Positions 1-7,202 of a stretch of 20,898 nt of DNA are shown one piece after another (the first letter of the stretch is position 1; each line of letters begins with the position of its first letter). This DNA comes from Comamonadaceae bacterium (GTDB lineage: Bacteria > Pseudomonadota > Gammaproteobacteria > Burkholderiales > Burkholderiaceae_C). Location: positions 1-20,898 of the forward strand of contig CANHKH010000012.1 of NCBI GenBank assembly GCA_947460165.1, in the 5' to 3' direction. A program made the position numbers and the translations under genes. The notes under the pieces were generated by a model. That model searched no databases and had not been told where the DNA came from. It worked only from the letters and a program-made list of their open reading frames with translations.

Positions 1-294
1 CTGGAGGATCTGGCGGTGGCCACCTCGGGGGATTACCGCCGTTATCTTGAGCTTGGCGGGGCGCGCCTCGCGCACACCATGGACCCGCGCCGCTGGGCGC
101 CGGTGAACAATGGCGTGGCATCGGTCACTGTGCTGGCGCCCAGCTGCATGCAGGCCGATGCTTGGGCCACGGCCTTGGTGGTGGCAGGCCCCGGCGAAGG
201 CCTGGCGATGGCACAGCGCATGGGAATGGATGTGTTGTTCCTGTTGCGCCGTGATGCAGGCTTGATGGAGTTGGGCTTGGGTCGATTTGGCTGA
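1..294 (+). CDS. apbE: FAD:protein FMN transferase (ApbE family), C-terminal part
   Basis: The gene enters from the left edge in frame 1 and ends at TGA 292-294, leaving about 97 residues. The visible part has the ApbE C-terminal signature: SGDYRRYLE near the start, LAHTMDPR (the family's SH-x-x-DP region), then ASVTVLAPSCMQADAWATAL, where the family keeps metal-binding residues around the ADA-AT segment. ApbE proteins attach FMN covalently to threonine or serine of partner proteins such as NqrB, NqrC, RnfG or NosR, usually at the periplasmic face. The lipoprotein or signal segment and the partner gene would be to the left of the window. A GTG codon at 16 is inside the conserved domain and is not a real start. 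Confidence 0.85.
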   Translation: MEDLAVATSGDYRRYLELGGARLAHTMDPRRWAPVNNGVASVTVLAPSCMQADAWATALVVAGPGEGLAMAQRMGMDVLFLLRRDAGLMELGLGRFG

Positions 295-928
295 GCCGCA
301 GATCTCAGGGTTCAGACATGCCGAAGCCGAGGGTAAGTGCTCTGCAACTGCATGGTGGGTTCTGTTGCCGGTGACAGCACGCGCTGCACGATGACTTGTT
401 TGTGCGGCGAGCAGCCGCCTGCGGTCAGGCGCAGTTCAGAGGCTTCGAGCAGTTCGGGGGCACAGCCCCTTCGATGCGCTCATCGGCCATGGCGCTGCCG
501 GACTGGCACGAGGCTTGCCAAGCGCTACCAGACTTCGAGGCCGATCAGCGCATCAGTGGGTGAGGGACATCACAGTGGGATGACTGCCGCTGGCCGGCAG
601 GCAGGCAGGCAGCACCTGCCAATGCCCGAGCATGGGAGCGTCGGGAAATTTTGGGGCACTGGACCTGAACCAGCACTCAGGCAGACCCCGCATGGCGGCC
701 TGTGACGCCCAAAACGTGGACCCTATCGTCCTTGGGCGCTTGGATTTCCTATCCGCCAGTCAGCGGATGTCGAGCGTGGTGCCGTTTTGCGATTGATTGA
801 CTTTGCTTGTGGATTCAGTTGATCCTTTTATTTCACATTTCTGCATTCTCTGTGTTTAATGGAAGCTTTTCTCATGGACGGGCCGATCCATGGCGTGTGG
901 CAGATCAACAAAAAATGGAGACTCCCTG
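295..928. other. Gene-poor stretch of about 630 bases
   Basis: I see no convincing gene here. Plus-strand open frames have low-complexity, arginine/serine-rich translations typical of noncoding high-GC DNA. On the minus strand a frame of about 53 codons (roughly 474 down to TGA at 314-312) translates plausibly (segment VIVQRVLSPATEPTMQLQS) but matches no family I know, and a stop lies just upstream; it may be a worn gene end. A GGCA tandem run at about 596-611 forms the hairpin GGCAGG-CAGCA-CCTGCC at 604-620. The last 120 bases turn AT-rich, as expected for the promoter of the Bug gene that follows. Confidence 0.5.
751..768. promoter_or_regulatory. Perfect inverted repeat ATCCGC-N6-GCGGAT
   Basis: Six-base arms separated by six bases, lying about 160 bases upstream of the Bug gene and just before the AT-rich stretch at 780-870. 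The size and position would suit a dimeric regulator's operator. No regulator can be tied to it from sequence alone and it could be chance. Confidence 0.25.
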
Positions 929-1945
929 ATGACCGTCCTCTGTGTGAATGACCTGACCGGTAGCTTGATGCGGATCAGAAGGGCGCTTCTTGCCTCGCTG
1001 TTCTTGTTCTCCATGGGGCACAGCATGGCCCAGGAGGCCGTCAGCCGCTACCCCTCTCGGCCGGTTCGGCTGGTGGTGCCTTTCCCCCCTGGAGGACCCA
1101 CTGACATTGCTGCACGGGCCGTGGCCCAAAAACTCTCTGAAAAATTGGGGCAGCCGGTGGTGATTGACAACAAGCCCGGGGCAGGCGGATCTTTGGGTGC
1201 AGCCGAGGCTGCGCGTGCCCCTGCCGACGGCTACACGCTGTTTTATGGCAGCACGAGCACCTTGGCGGTCAACCCTGCCTTGAGCCGCAAGCTCGGATAC
1301 CACCCCGTCAAGGACTTCACACCCGTCAGCCTGGTCGCTCTTGGGCCCCAAATCCTGGTGGTCAACAGTGGCCTTCCCATCTCAAACGCGAAAGAGTTTG
1401 TGGATTACGTCAAGAAGAACCCGGCATTGGTGAATTATTCCTCCGCGGGCGAAGGCTCTTTGGGGCATCTGGCCGCCGAATTGTTGCTCGATACCTTGGG
1501 TCTCAAGGCGACGCACGTGCCTTACAAAGGCGGTGCGCCGGCCATCAGTGCAGTTGCCAGTGGTGAAACGCAGTTCGTGGTGGATGCGGTCGGCACCACG
1601 GCGGCCTTTGTGAAATCGGGCCGATTGAAAGCCATTGCAGTGCTCAGTGAATCACGTTCTGTCTTTGCCCCCGAACTGCCTACCCTGGCAGAGTCCGGGC
1701 TGACCAACGTCACGGGTGATTTTTGGAGCGGCATTGTGGTGCCAGCCGGTACGCCCCCAGCCATCATCGACAAACTCAGTCTTGAAATCCGGGAGGCCTT
1801 GAAGCAAGCCGACCTCGTCAGCAACTTGAAAAAGCTGGGCGCTGACCCGCAAGGCAGTTCATCCGCAGAATTCGCCAACCGGATTCAGGCCGATGGCCGC
1901 AAGTGGTCGGCCGCGGTGGCCAAGGCGGGTCTCAAAGTGGAGTAA
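929..1945 (+). CDS. Bug/TctC-family periplasmic solute receptor
   Basis: Bug proteins are periplasmic binding proteins, mostly for carboxylates, that feed tripartite tricarboxylate (TctABC-type) transporters or act as sensors. Diagnostic segments are YPSRPVRLVVPFPPGGPTD right after the signal peptide, VVIDNKPGAGGS, DGYTLFYGSTSTLAVNP, HVPYKGGAP and the C-terminal PELPTLAESG. I chose ATG 929 because GGAG (917-920) sits eight bases before it; that gives 338 residues. ATG 968 (MRIRRALLASLFLFSM...) gives a tidier signal peptide but has little ribosome-binding sequence, and ATG 890 adds a non-secretory leader. Cleavage is likely after SMA-Q. No TctA or TctB membrane gene is nearby. The gene converges on the LysR gene, with 30 bases between their stops. 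Family certain, ligand unknown. Confidence 0.9.
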   Translation: MTVLCVNDLTGSLMRIRRALLASLFLFSMGHSMAQEAVSRYPSRPVRLVVPFPPGGPTDIAARAVAQKLSEKLGQPVVIDNKPGAGGSLGAAEAARAPADGYTLFYGSTSTLAVNPALSRKLGYHPVKDFTPVSLVALGPQILVVNSGLPISNAKEFVDYVKKNPALVNYSSAGEGSLGHLAAELLLDTLGLKATHVPYKGGAPAISAVASGETQFVVDAVGTTAAFVKSGRLKAIAVLSESRSVFAPELPTLAESGLTNVTGDFWSGIVVPAGTPPAIIDKLSLEIREALKQADLVSNLKKLGADPQGSSSAEFANRIQADGRKWSAAVAKAGLKVE

Positions 1946-1950
1946 GGCAG

Positions 1951-1994
1951 GGCACCCCGTACTTGGCGCAGCGCATCACGCTGCGTTGGGTGCC
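1951..1994. terminator. Nested inverted repeats between convergent genes, possible bidirectional terminator
   Basis: The outer arms GGCACCC (1951-1957) and GGGTGCC (1988-1994) enclose an inner perfect hairpin CGCAGCG-CATCA-CGCTGCG (1967-1985). The structure lies exactly where the Bug and LysR genes converge and covers the LysR stop. There is no strong T-tract on either side, so efficient Rho-independent action is uncertain. Confidence 0.45.
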
Positions 1995-2887
1995 TTGTGT
2001 TCATGCATGCAGTCCATGAGCAGTTCGGTCAATCCCTCCAAGGCCGGGCTGACCTCCTTGCCTGACTTCATGAGCCGAAAATACCCCACACTCACTGCCG
2101 GGTAAATTTCGCTGGAGCGCACGCGATAGCGCCGCCATGCGGCCTGTGCGAACGAGGGGAACACCGCGACCCCAAACCCTTTTTCCACCAGGCCCAGCGC
2201 GGTGTCCAACTGGTTCACCACCAAGGGCGAGCGAATTTCAACGCCCAACTCCCTGGCTTTGGCTGCCATCAGTTGTTGGATGGGGCTGCGCTGAGTCATG
2301 GCGATCAGCGGGTAGTCAAAGACTTCTGGCCATCCGATCCGCTCGCCAATCGCCGAGAACTGGTCCGAGTGCACCAGCATGAGAGCGGCCGGTGCAACTT
2401 GAATTTGGACAAGACCTGAGCGTTTTTGTGCAAACGCGCCGAACGCAGCATCGAGCTTGTCGGTCTCCACCTGCTCGAGCAATTCGGCAGGGCTGGCGTC
2501 GACCAGATCGAGTTGCACCATGGGGAACAAGCGCTGGAACGTTTCAAACAGCGCGGGCACCACGTTCGCGGCCAGAAGGGGGGTAAATCCGAGCCTCAGT
2601 CTGGACAGCCCACTGGTTTCTAGTTGCTGCAATTGACTGGCGCTGTCGTGCAGCATCTGCACCACCCGCTCTGCCACGTGCAGGAATTCTCGTCCGGCCA
2701 CTGTCAGCTCCACGCTTCTGGTGGTCCGTTGAAAGAGACGGCAACGCAGTTGCCCCTCCAGCTCCCGGATGCTGGCGGACAGGGCGGCCTGGCTCAGATG
2801 AAGGGCTTGAGCCGCGCGCGTGAAATTACAAGTTTGCGCAACCCCAAGAAAGGCCTTGAGCTGTCTTAGATTGATGTTCAGGTTCAC
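1976..2887 (-). CDS. LysR-family transcriptional regulator
   Basis: A 303-residue protein of normal LysR length. The N-terminal winged helix-turn-helix is clear: LRQLKAFLGVAQ (about 8-19), FTRAAQALHLSQAALSASI (about 22-40) and LFQRTTRSVELTVAGREFL (about 51-69). The rest is the two-lobed effector-binding domain, starting near RLRLGFTPLL. Such regulators usually activate neighbouring catabolic genes when bound to a substrate or pathway intermediate. The start is GTG 2887; no in-frame ATG fits. It lies 41 bases downstream of the fumarylacetoacetase stop on the same strand, so it may be co-transcribed with the monooxygenase-VOC-FAH genes instead of being divergent from them as is more usual. Likely targets are that operon or the convergent Bug gene; this is inference. 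Confidence 0.9.
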   Translation of the reverse strand: MNLNINLRQLKAFLGVAQTCNFTRAAQALHLSQAALSASIRELEGQLRCRLFQRTTRSVELTVAGREFLHVAERVVQMLHDSASQLQQLETSGLSRLRLGFTPLLAANVVPALFETFQRLFPMVQLDLVDASPAELLEQVETDKLDAAFGAFAQKRSGLVQIQVAPAALMLVHSDQFSAIGERIGWPEVFDYPLIAMTQRSPIQQLMAAKARELGVEIRSPLVVNQLDTALGLVEKGFGVAVFPSFAQAAWRRYRVRSSEIYPAVSVGYFRLMKSGKEVSPALEGLTELLMDCMHEHKAPNAA

Positions 2888-2928
2888 TGGGCAAGATCAT
2901 AGACTCGCCTGCGATGACCTGTTCTTGC

Positions 2929-4278
2929 CTATCCCTTGGGCAGGGGGTAGGGCAGCGCAGGCAGCACTTCGCCCGCACATGCGCCGAACCCGATGGGGAT
3001 GCGCCCTGGCGAGCCGGCGCGGGCCTTGAGGGTCACTTCATCTCCATCTTTCAACCAGTACCGCTCGTCACCATCGGGCAAGCGCAAGGGCTCGCGGCCA
3101 GCGCTGGTGATTTCGGTCAGGCAGGCTCGCTCATCCTCGCTCTCGCCAGAGACGGTCCCGCTGCCCAGCAGATCGCCGGTGCACAGATTGCAGCCGTTGG
3201 AGGTGTGGTGCGCGAGCATTTGGCCGAAGGTCCAGCTCAGGTTGGACAGCGGTGTGGAGACCAGGCGGGTGGGGCCTTTGCCCGCAGTGCGCATCTTGGC
3301 CGTGGACAGCCAAGACTCCAGGGTGATGTTCATGCCTCCGAACGCTTGGTCTTGGTGGCTCTCAAGGTAGGGCAAAAGAGGAGGCGCTTCTGGGCGACGT
3401 GCAGGCGCAGGCCTGGCAAAAGGCGCCAGGGCCTCCGCGGTGACGATCCAGGGAGAAATGCTGCTCATGAAGCTTTTCCCCAAGAAGGGCCCGAGCATCT
3501 GTTCCCACCACTGAACCGACTTGGCCGACCAATCGTTGAGCAGCACATAGCCAAAGATGTGATCGGCGGCTTGATCCAGCGCAATCGGTTCAGCCAGTGC
3601 GGTGCCGCTGCCTATGACGGCCGCCAATTCCAGTTCGAAGTCCATGGCCTCCACCGCACCAAAAACAATGCTGCCGTCGGCCGCCTTCCATTGACCGTTG
3701 GGTCGGCGCACCCCCGTTCCAGAGACGCGGATGGAGGATGCCCGCCCGTGGTAGGCCACGGGCAGTGAGTGAAAGACCGGCGGGACAGGATCGGCCAGCC
3801 CCTTGAAGCGGCCATGCCTGGCCGTGTGCGCGTGCGAGGTGAGGAAGTCGGTGTAGTTGTCGATGCGGCAGGGAAGATGCATGTGCACGTCCGCTTGGGC
3901 ATGCAGCAGCGTCTGCGCTCTTTCGCGCAGTCCTTGCGGGCCACCTTCGCGCAGCAGATCTGACAGCTGCGCCCGCAGCGCCGATGCAACTCCGTTGCCC
4001 AAGGCCATCATCATGTTCAGGCCGCAGTCGTTGGGCAGCACTGCACGCACTGCACGTGCGGCGTCTCCCGAGAGCAGGCCCGCGTCGTCCAGGCCGCAAA
4101 GATCGACCACGTGGGCGCCGATGGCCACACCCGGTCGTGGAGGCATGGACGTCGCATCGGTGCCCAGCGTGAACATGCCCAAGGGCAGGTTCTGAATGGG
4201 AAAGTCGGTGCCCGGCGCATTGGCCGACGCCAGCCAACTGCGGCGCATCGCATCGTGCGTGGCGTTGAGTTCCATCAT
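2929..4278 (-). CDS. fahA: Fumarylacetoacetase (FAH, EC 3.7.1.2-type)
   Basis: Hydrolyses a carbon-carbon bond in a beta-diketo acid; the classical reaction is fumarylacetoacetate to fumarate plus acetoacetate in homogentisate breakdown. The 449 residues fit the full-length, two-domain FAH type and not the short FahD type. Residues corresponding to the mouse FAH active site are all visible: D144 and H151 (NYTDFLTSHAH), E215 and E217 (AMDFELEL), D249 (LLNDWSAKSVQWWE) and K268 (LGKSFMSSISPW). The start ATG at 4278 overlaps the VOC stop in ATGA, so translation is probably coupled. A longer open frame to 4548 exists but runs inside the VOC gene. No homogentisate dioxygenase or maleylacetoacetate isomerase gene is in the window, so the true substrate may be another ring-cleavage product. 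Confidence 0.9.
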   Translation of the reverse strand: MMELNATHDAMRRSWLASANAPGTDFPIQNLPLGMFTLGTDATSMPPRPGVAIGAHVVDLCGLDDAGLLSGDAARAVRAVLPNDCGLNMMMALGNGVASALRAQLSDLLREGGPQGLRERAQTLLHAQADVHMHLPCRIDNYTDFLTSHAHTARHGRFKGLADPVPPVFHSLPVAYHGRASSIRVSGTGVRRPNGQWKAADGSIVFGAVEAMDFELELAAVIGSGTALAEPIALDQAADHIFGYVLLNDWSAKSVQWWEQMLGPFLGKSFMSSISPWIVTAEALAPFARPAPARRPEAPPLLPYLESHQDQAFGGMNITLESWLSTAKMRTAGKGPTRLVSTPLSNLSWTFGQMLAHHTSNGCNLCTGDLLGSGTVSGESEDERACLTEITSAGREPLRLPDGDERYWLKDGDEVTLKARAGSPGRIPIGFGACAGEVLPALPYPLPKG

Positions 4279-4808
4279 GTGGGTGTTTCCTGTGGGCTTG
4301 CCTTGCTGCGCGCTGTCCAGGCATTCAAGGCGGCGCGTGCGGACTGGCGATGTGCCTGGGCCTCTTGACTGGTCAGCGTGGGGACGGCAAATTCCAGGCG
4401 CAGACCATTGGGGTCGAAGAAATAGATGGATTGGCACATGCCGTGGTCGACAGGGCCGATCACCTGGTGCCCGTGGGCTGTGAGCTTGTCGCGCATGGAC
4501 TGCAATTGACTGAGCGAGTCCATGCGCATGGCGATGTGGATCACCCATTCTGGGGTGTTGGGGGAAGGGTCGGCTCGTTTTCCGTCGCCCAGGTCAAAAA
4601 AGGCAATGCATGAGCCATCGGCCATTTCGAAGAAGATGTGCACATAAGGGCAAAACTCCCCGGTGCTGGGGACATGGTCCAGCGCAATCAGATGGACCAG
4701 TGGCAGCCCCAGCAGGTCTTCGTAAAAGCGGCGTGTTTCTTCGGCATCCCGGCAGCGCCAGGCGAAATGATGCAGCCCCAGGGCTGGGTTCTCAAGTTGC
4801 GTGCTCAC
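4275..4808 (-). CDS. VOC-superfamily metalloenzyme (glyoxalase / small extradiol-dioxygenase type)
   Basis: 177 residues forming one pair of beta-alpha-beta-beta-beta modules. GLHHFAWRCRDAEETRRFYE opens module 1 and WVIHIAMRM opens module 2, which ends in IYFFDPNGLRLEF. Candidate metal ligands are H14, H91 and E139, the 2-His-1-carboxylate layout of type I extradiol dioxygenases; glyoxalase-like isomerases share the fold. Start GTG 4808 overlaps the monooxygenase stop in GTGA, and its own stop overlaps the FAH start. A position between a hydroxylase and a diketo-acid hydrolase makes a ring-opening or isomerase role reasonable, but that is inference from context. The C-terminal 30 residues (QAHRQSARAALNAW...) are an alanine-rich extension outside the fold. 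Confidence 0.8.
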   Translation of the reverse strand: MSTQLENPALGLHHFAWRCRDAEETRRFYEDLLGLPLVHLIALDHVPSTGEFCPYVHIFFEMADGSCIAFFDLGDGKRADPSPNTPEWVIHIAMRMDSLSQLQSMRDKLTAHGHQVIGPVDHGMCQSIYFFDPNGLRLEFAVPTLTSQEAQAHRQSARAALNAWTARSKASPQETPT

Positions 4809-5992
4809 AGGTCCACCTTGTCAGCTTGGTATTCGAACAGCCATTCGTAGCGGTCCTTGACGCTTTGCTCACTCCATTGCTCGTCCACATATTGAGCAGC
4901 GCCTTCGGCATGTCCCAGCAGAGGATTATGAAACCGCTTGGCGTTGGCCGCCGATCCGTTAACGATGCGACTGGTACGCTCGATGCGGGCCGCTTCGTAG
5001 CGCTGCAAACCCACTTCGGGCTGATCCCGCCATTGCGCCAAGCAGCGCGCCAACACCAGGCCATCTTCGAGGGCCATCACAGCGCCCTGAGCCAAAAATG
5101 GCAGGGTCGGATGGCATGCGTCACCCAAAAGCGCCACTCTACCGAAGGCCCAGCGGGTCAAGGTGTCTCGCACCATCAAGGCCCACTTGTAGGGCGTCTG
5201 CAAGGAGCCGATCAGGGTGTGCACGTCTTCGTGCCACCCCTTGAAGTCGGCCAGGCACGCTTGAACGCTTCCCACCGTGGACCAGGATTCAACTTCCCAG
5301 CCTTGCTGTTCGACGGCGCCTACGAAGTTCACCAGTTCGCCACCACGCAATGGGTACTGAATCACATGCGCGCCAGGGCCTACCCAGTTGTAACCGTAGG
5401 GTTGGCGCATGTGCGCAGGCAGATCAGACGCTTGGACAATACCGCGCCAGGCGATGATCCCTGAGAATTTCGGTTCATCAGACCCGATGAGGGACTGCCG
5501 CACTTGCGAATGGACCCCGTCGGCACCGATGACGACGTCAGCCACTGCCAAGTCCTTGCCTGCGCTGCGGATCACGACTTGGTCACCGTGCTGTTCGATG
5601 TGATCAATGCGAACCCCCATTTTGATCGCTGAGGGCCGCAGGCTCTGGAGGCGGTTGACCAGGACGCGGTGCAGGTCAGCCCGGTGGACCGTCAGGTAAG
5701 GAAATCCATAGCGTTCTCGCGAGGTCGCACCCAAGTCAAACAGGTTCCAGGTCTGGCCTGTGTTCCACAGGCGCACTTTCTTGCCCGCAGGCTCCGAGGC
5801 GATGCGCGCAACGGCCTCCTCCAGACCGAGCCAGGCCAGGACTCGATTGCCATTCGGGCTGATCTGCAGCCCCGCACCGACTTCACCCAATTGTTTGGCT
5901 TGCTCCAGCACTTCGACATCAAACCCCTGCTTGATCAGCGCCAAGGCGGCTGTCAGACCACCTATGCCGGCGCCAACGATGACGATACGCAT
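4805..5992 (-). CDS. FAD-dependent aromatic monooxygenase (salicylate / 3-hydroxybenzoate hydroxylase-like)
   Basis: Group A flavoprotein hydroxylase, 395 residues. Visible signatures are the Rossmann dinucleotide motif GAGIGG at 7-12 with E30 after the second strand, the DG motif VIGADGVHS at 154-162, and the second FAD motif ALLGDACHPTLPFLAQGA at 287-304. Enzymes of this type use NAD(P)H and oxygen to hydroxylate, or hydroxylate with decarboxylation, phenolic acids such as salicylate, 3-hydroxybenzoate and 6-hydroxynicotinate; the sequence read here does not separate these. Start ATG 5992 has GGGAGG six bases upstream, the best ribosome site in this operon, marking it as the first gene. It is followed by VOC and FAH genes with 4-base overlaps. 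Confidence 0.9.
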   Translation of the reverse strand: MRIVIVGAGIGGLTAALALIKQGFDVEVLEQAKQLGEVGAGLQISPNGNRVLAWLGLEEAVARIASEPAGKKVRLWNTGQTWNLFDLGATSRERYGFPYLTVHRADLHRVLVNRLQSLRPSAIKMGVRIDHIEQHGDQVVIRSAGKDLAVADVVIGADGVHSQVRQSLIGSDEPKFSGIIAWRGIVQASDLPAHMRQPYGYNWVGPGAHVIQYPLRGGELVNFVGAVEQQGWEVESWSTVGSVQACLADFKGWHEDVHTLIGSLQTPYKWALMVRDTLTRWAFGRVALLGDACHPTLPFLAQGAVMALEDGLVLARCLAQWRDQPEVGLQRYEAARIERTSRIVNGSAANAKRFHNPLLGHAEGAAQYVDEQWSEQSVKDRYEWLFEYQADKVDL

Positions 5993-6151
5993 GTTTTTCC
6001 TCCCATGAAGCTGCCCACTTTAGGGGGCCCGCGTCCGGTAGTGAAACTGAAAATTCCGGTGAATTCATCGCTATCGTTTATGAGTGGTCTTGAACAAGGA
6101 AGCTCTCGACGTTTCTTCTTGAGTGGGTCCACGGCTAGATTTAAGGCATTG

Positions 6152-6325
6152 CCATCGTCGGCCCCAAATGAAGGCGACCTGATTGGCGAAGTCGCTTTGG
6201 CCATTGAGATGGGCGCCTATGCGGTGGACATCGGCAAAACAATGAACAAGTGCCCAGAAAGCGCTGGCCGCTTGGCCTGGGGTGCCCAAAACCTGGGCCA
6301 TGATCTTCCTCATGCGCTTGGATTT
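6152..6325 (+). pseudogene. Fragment of a dihydrolipoamide dehydrogenase (E3) gene
   Basis: The frame from 6170 translates to EGDLIGEVALAIEMGA-AVDIGKT. From memory this is nearly identical to the dimerisation domain of E3 of the pyruvate dehydrogenase complex (consensus GDLI-EV-LAIEMGADAVDIGKT-HPHPTLGES). The bases just before it (6154-6165) read I-V-G-P, as expected in E3, but in another frame; the run AAAT at 6166-6169 looks like a one-base insertion. Beyond 6241 the expected HPHPTLGES is replaced by NKCPESAGRLA, with only scattered agreement (ES, DLP) to about 6325. No N-terminal FAD or disulfide motif is present. This is a decayed 3' end of a lost gene. Confidence 0.65.
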
Positions 6326-6334
6326 TCTGTTCGT

Positions 6335-6363
6335 TTGACACTTGAGCACCGCACGGGCACACT
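6335..6363 (+). promoter_or_regulatory. Weak candidate promoter for the SDR gene
   Basis: A perfect TTGACA at 6335-6340 is followed after 17 bases by CACACT (6358-6363), only a 3/6 match to TATAAT. Just downstream is a 15-base palindrome, GCCATGG-C-CCATGGC, at 6365-6379. The pair could be promoter and operator, but the poor -10 keeps confidence low. Confidence 0.25.
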
Positions 6364-6446
6364 TGCCATGGCCCATGGCCACTTTCTGTCTTGGGTCGCA
6401 CGCGCCAGCCGCTGCGGCCCTGTCTTGAATTCATCCCCTCGCACCC

Positions 6447-7190
6447 ATGGACAAGCGCAACATCGTGGTTTTGGGCGGTACTGGCGGCATTGGCCGCGCC
6501 ATCGCACACCGGTTTTCCCAGGAAGGCTGCGCTGTCTACCTGCTCGGTCGCAACCTGGACCGGCTGGCACAGGCGGCCCAGGCCATCTCGCAGCAGACTG
6601 GCCAGCCGGTGCAGGTGCAGGTCTGCGACCTGGGCCGACTCGGATCGATCAAGGCGACTTTTGCCGCTCTGCCCCGCATCGACGTGCTGATCAACGCCGC
6701 GGGAAGCATTCCGCGCAAGTCCCTGCTCGAGACCTCCCCTGAGGACTGGCAAGGATCGTGGTCGGCCAAGGTGTTTGGGGCCATCGAGTCCAGCCGCGTG
6801 GCCTGCGAGTGCATGAAGGACGCCGGTGGCGGGGTGATCATTCAAATCATAGGCATCTCGGGCGTCAAGCTCAATGCCAAGACCATCCTCACCACCACGG
6901 CCAACGCCGCGCTGATGGCGTTCACCCAGTCCCTGGGCGCGCAATCGGTGGACTGGAACGTGCGCGTGGTAGGCATCAACCCGGGCATGACCGAGACGCC
7001 GCGCACCGAAGACTTGCGCACCGGCACCGGCAGCGACGCCTACAAGGCGGCCCTGGCCAATCTGCCCTTCAAGCGCATGGCCAAGGCCGAGGAAATTGCC
7101 GCCTGCGCCTGGTTCCTGGCCTCGCCCCAGGCCAGCTATATCTCGGGCAGCGTGATCGACGTGGACGCCGGCACCCGCTGGCGGGTCTGA
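6447..7190 (+). CDS. SDR-family protein with non-canonical active site
   Basis: 247 residues with the short-chain dehydrogenase/reductase fold: nucleotide-binding GGTGGIGRA at 10-18, R35 after the second strand (suggesting NADP(H)), CDLG at 60-63, LINAAG at 81-86, and a C-terminal FLASPQASYISGSVIDVDAG typical of the family. The catalytic segment reads GISGVKLNAKTILTTTANAA (from 136): Ser138 is in place, but no YxxxK follows, the likely Tyr and Lys positions being Thr and Asn. It may be a divergent reductase or a fold used for another role. ATG 6447 has no clear ribosome site. It converges on the nitrilase gene with 12 bases between and may serve either neighbouring pathway. Confidence 0.85.
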   Translation: MDKRNIVVLGGTGGIGRAIAHRFSQEGCAVYLLGRNLDRLAQAAQAISQQTGQPVQVQVCDLGRLGSIKATFAALPRIDVLINAAGSIPRKSLLETSPEDWQGSWSAKVFGAIESSRVACECMKDAGGGVIIQIIGISGVKLNAKTILTTTANAALMAFTQSLGAQSVDWNVRVVGINPGMTETPRTEDLRTGTGSDAYKAALANLPFKRMAKAEEIAACAWFLASPQASYISGSVIDVDAGTRWRV

Positions 7191-7202
7191 GACGGCCGCC
7201 CG

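Noticed and set aside
596..620. GGCA tandem run as a CRISPR-like or satellite repeat
   Set aside because: Only about four copies of a 4-base unit with no spacers; simple slippage sequence.
337..705. Plus-strand open frame of 122 codons
   Set aside because: Low-complexity Arg/Ser/Gly translation, no ribosome site and no family resemblance.
4278..4548. N-terminal extension of the fumarylacetoacetase
   Set aside because: The extra frame lies within the VOC gene in another frame and resembles no FAH N-terminus; the ATGA overlap start at 4278 fits family length.
5669..6742. Plus-strand open frame of 357 codons across the intergenic region at 6000-6446
   Set aside because: It runs through the antisense of the monooxygenase and out of frame into the SDR gene. 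Only its middle part is meaningful, as the E3 gene remnant.
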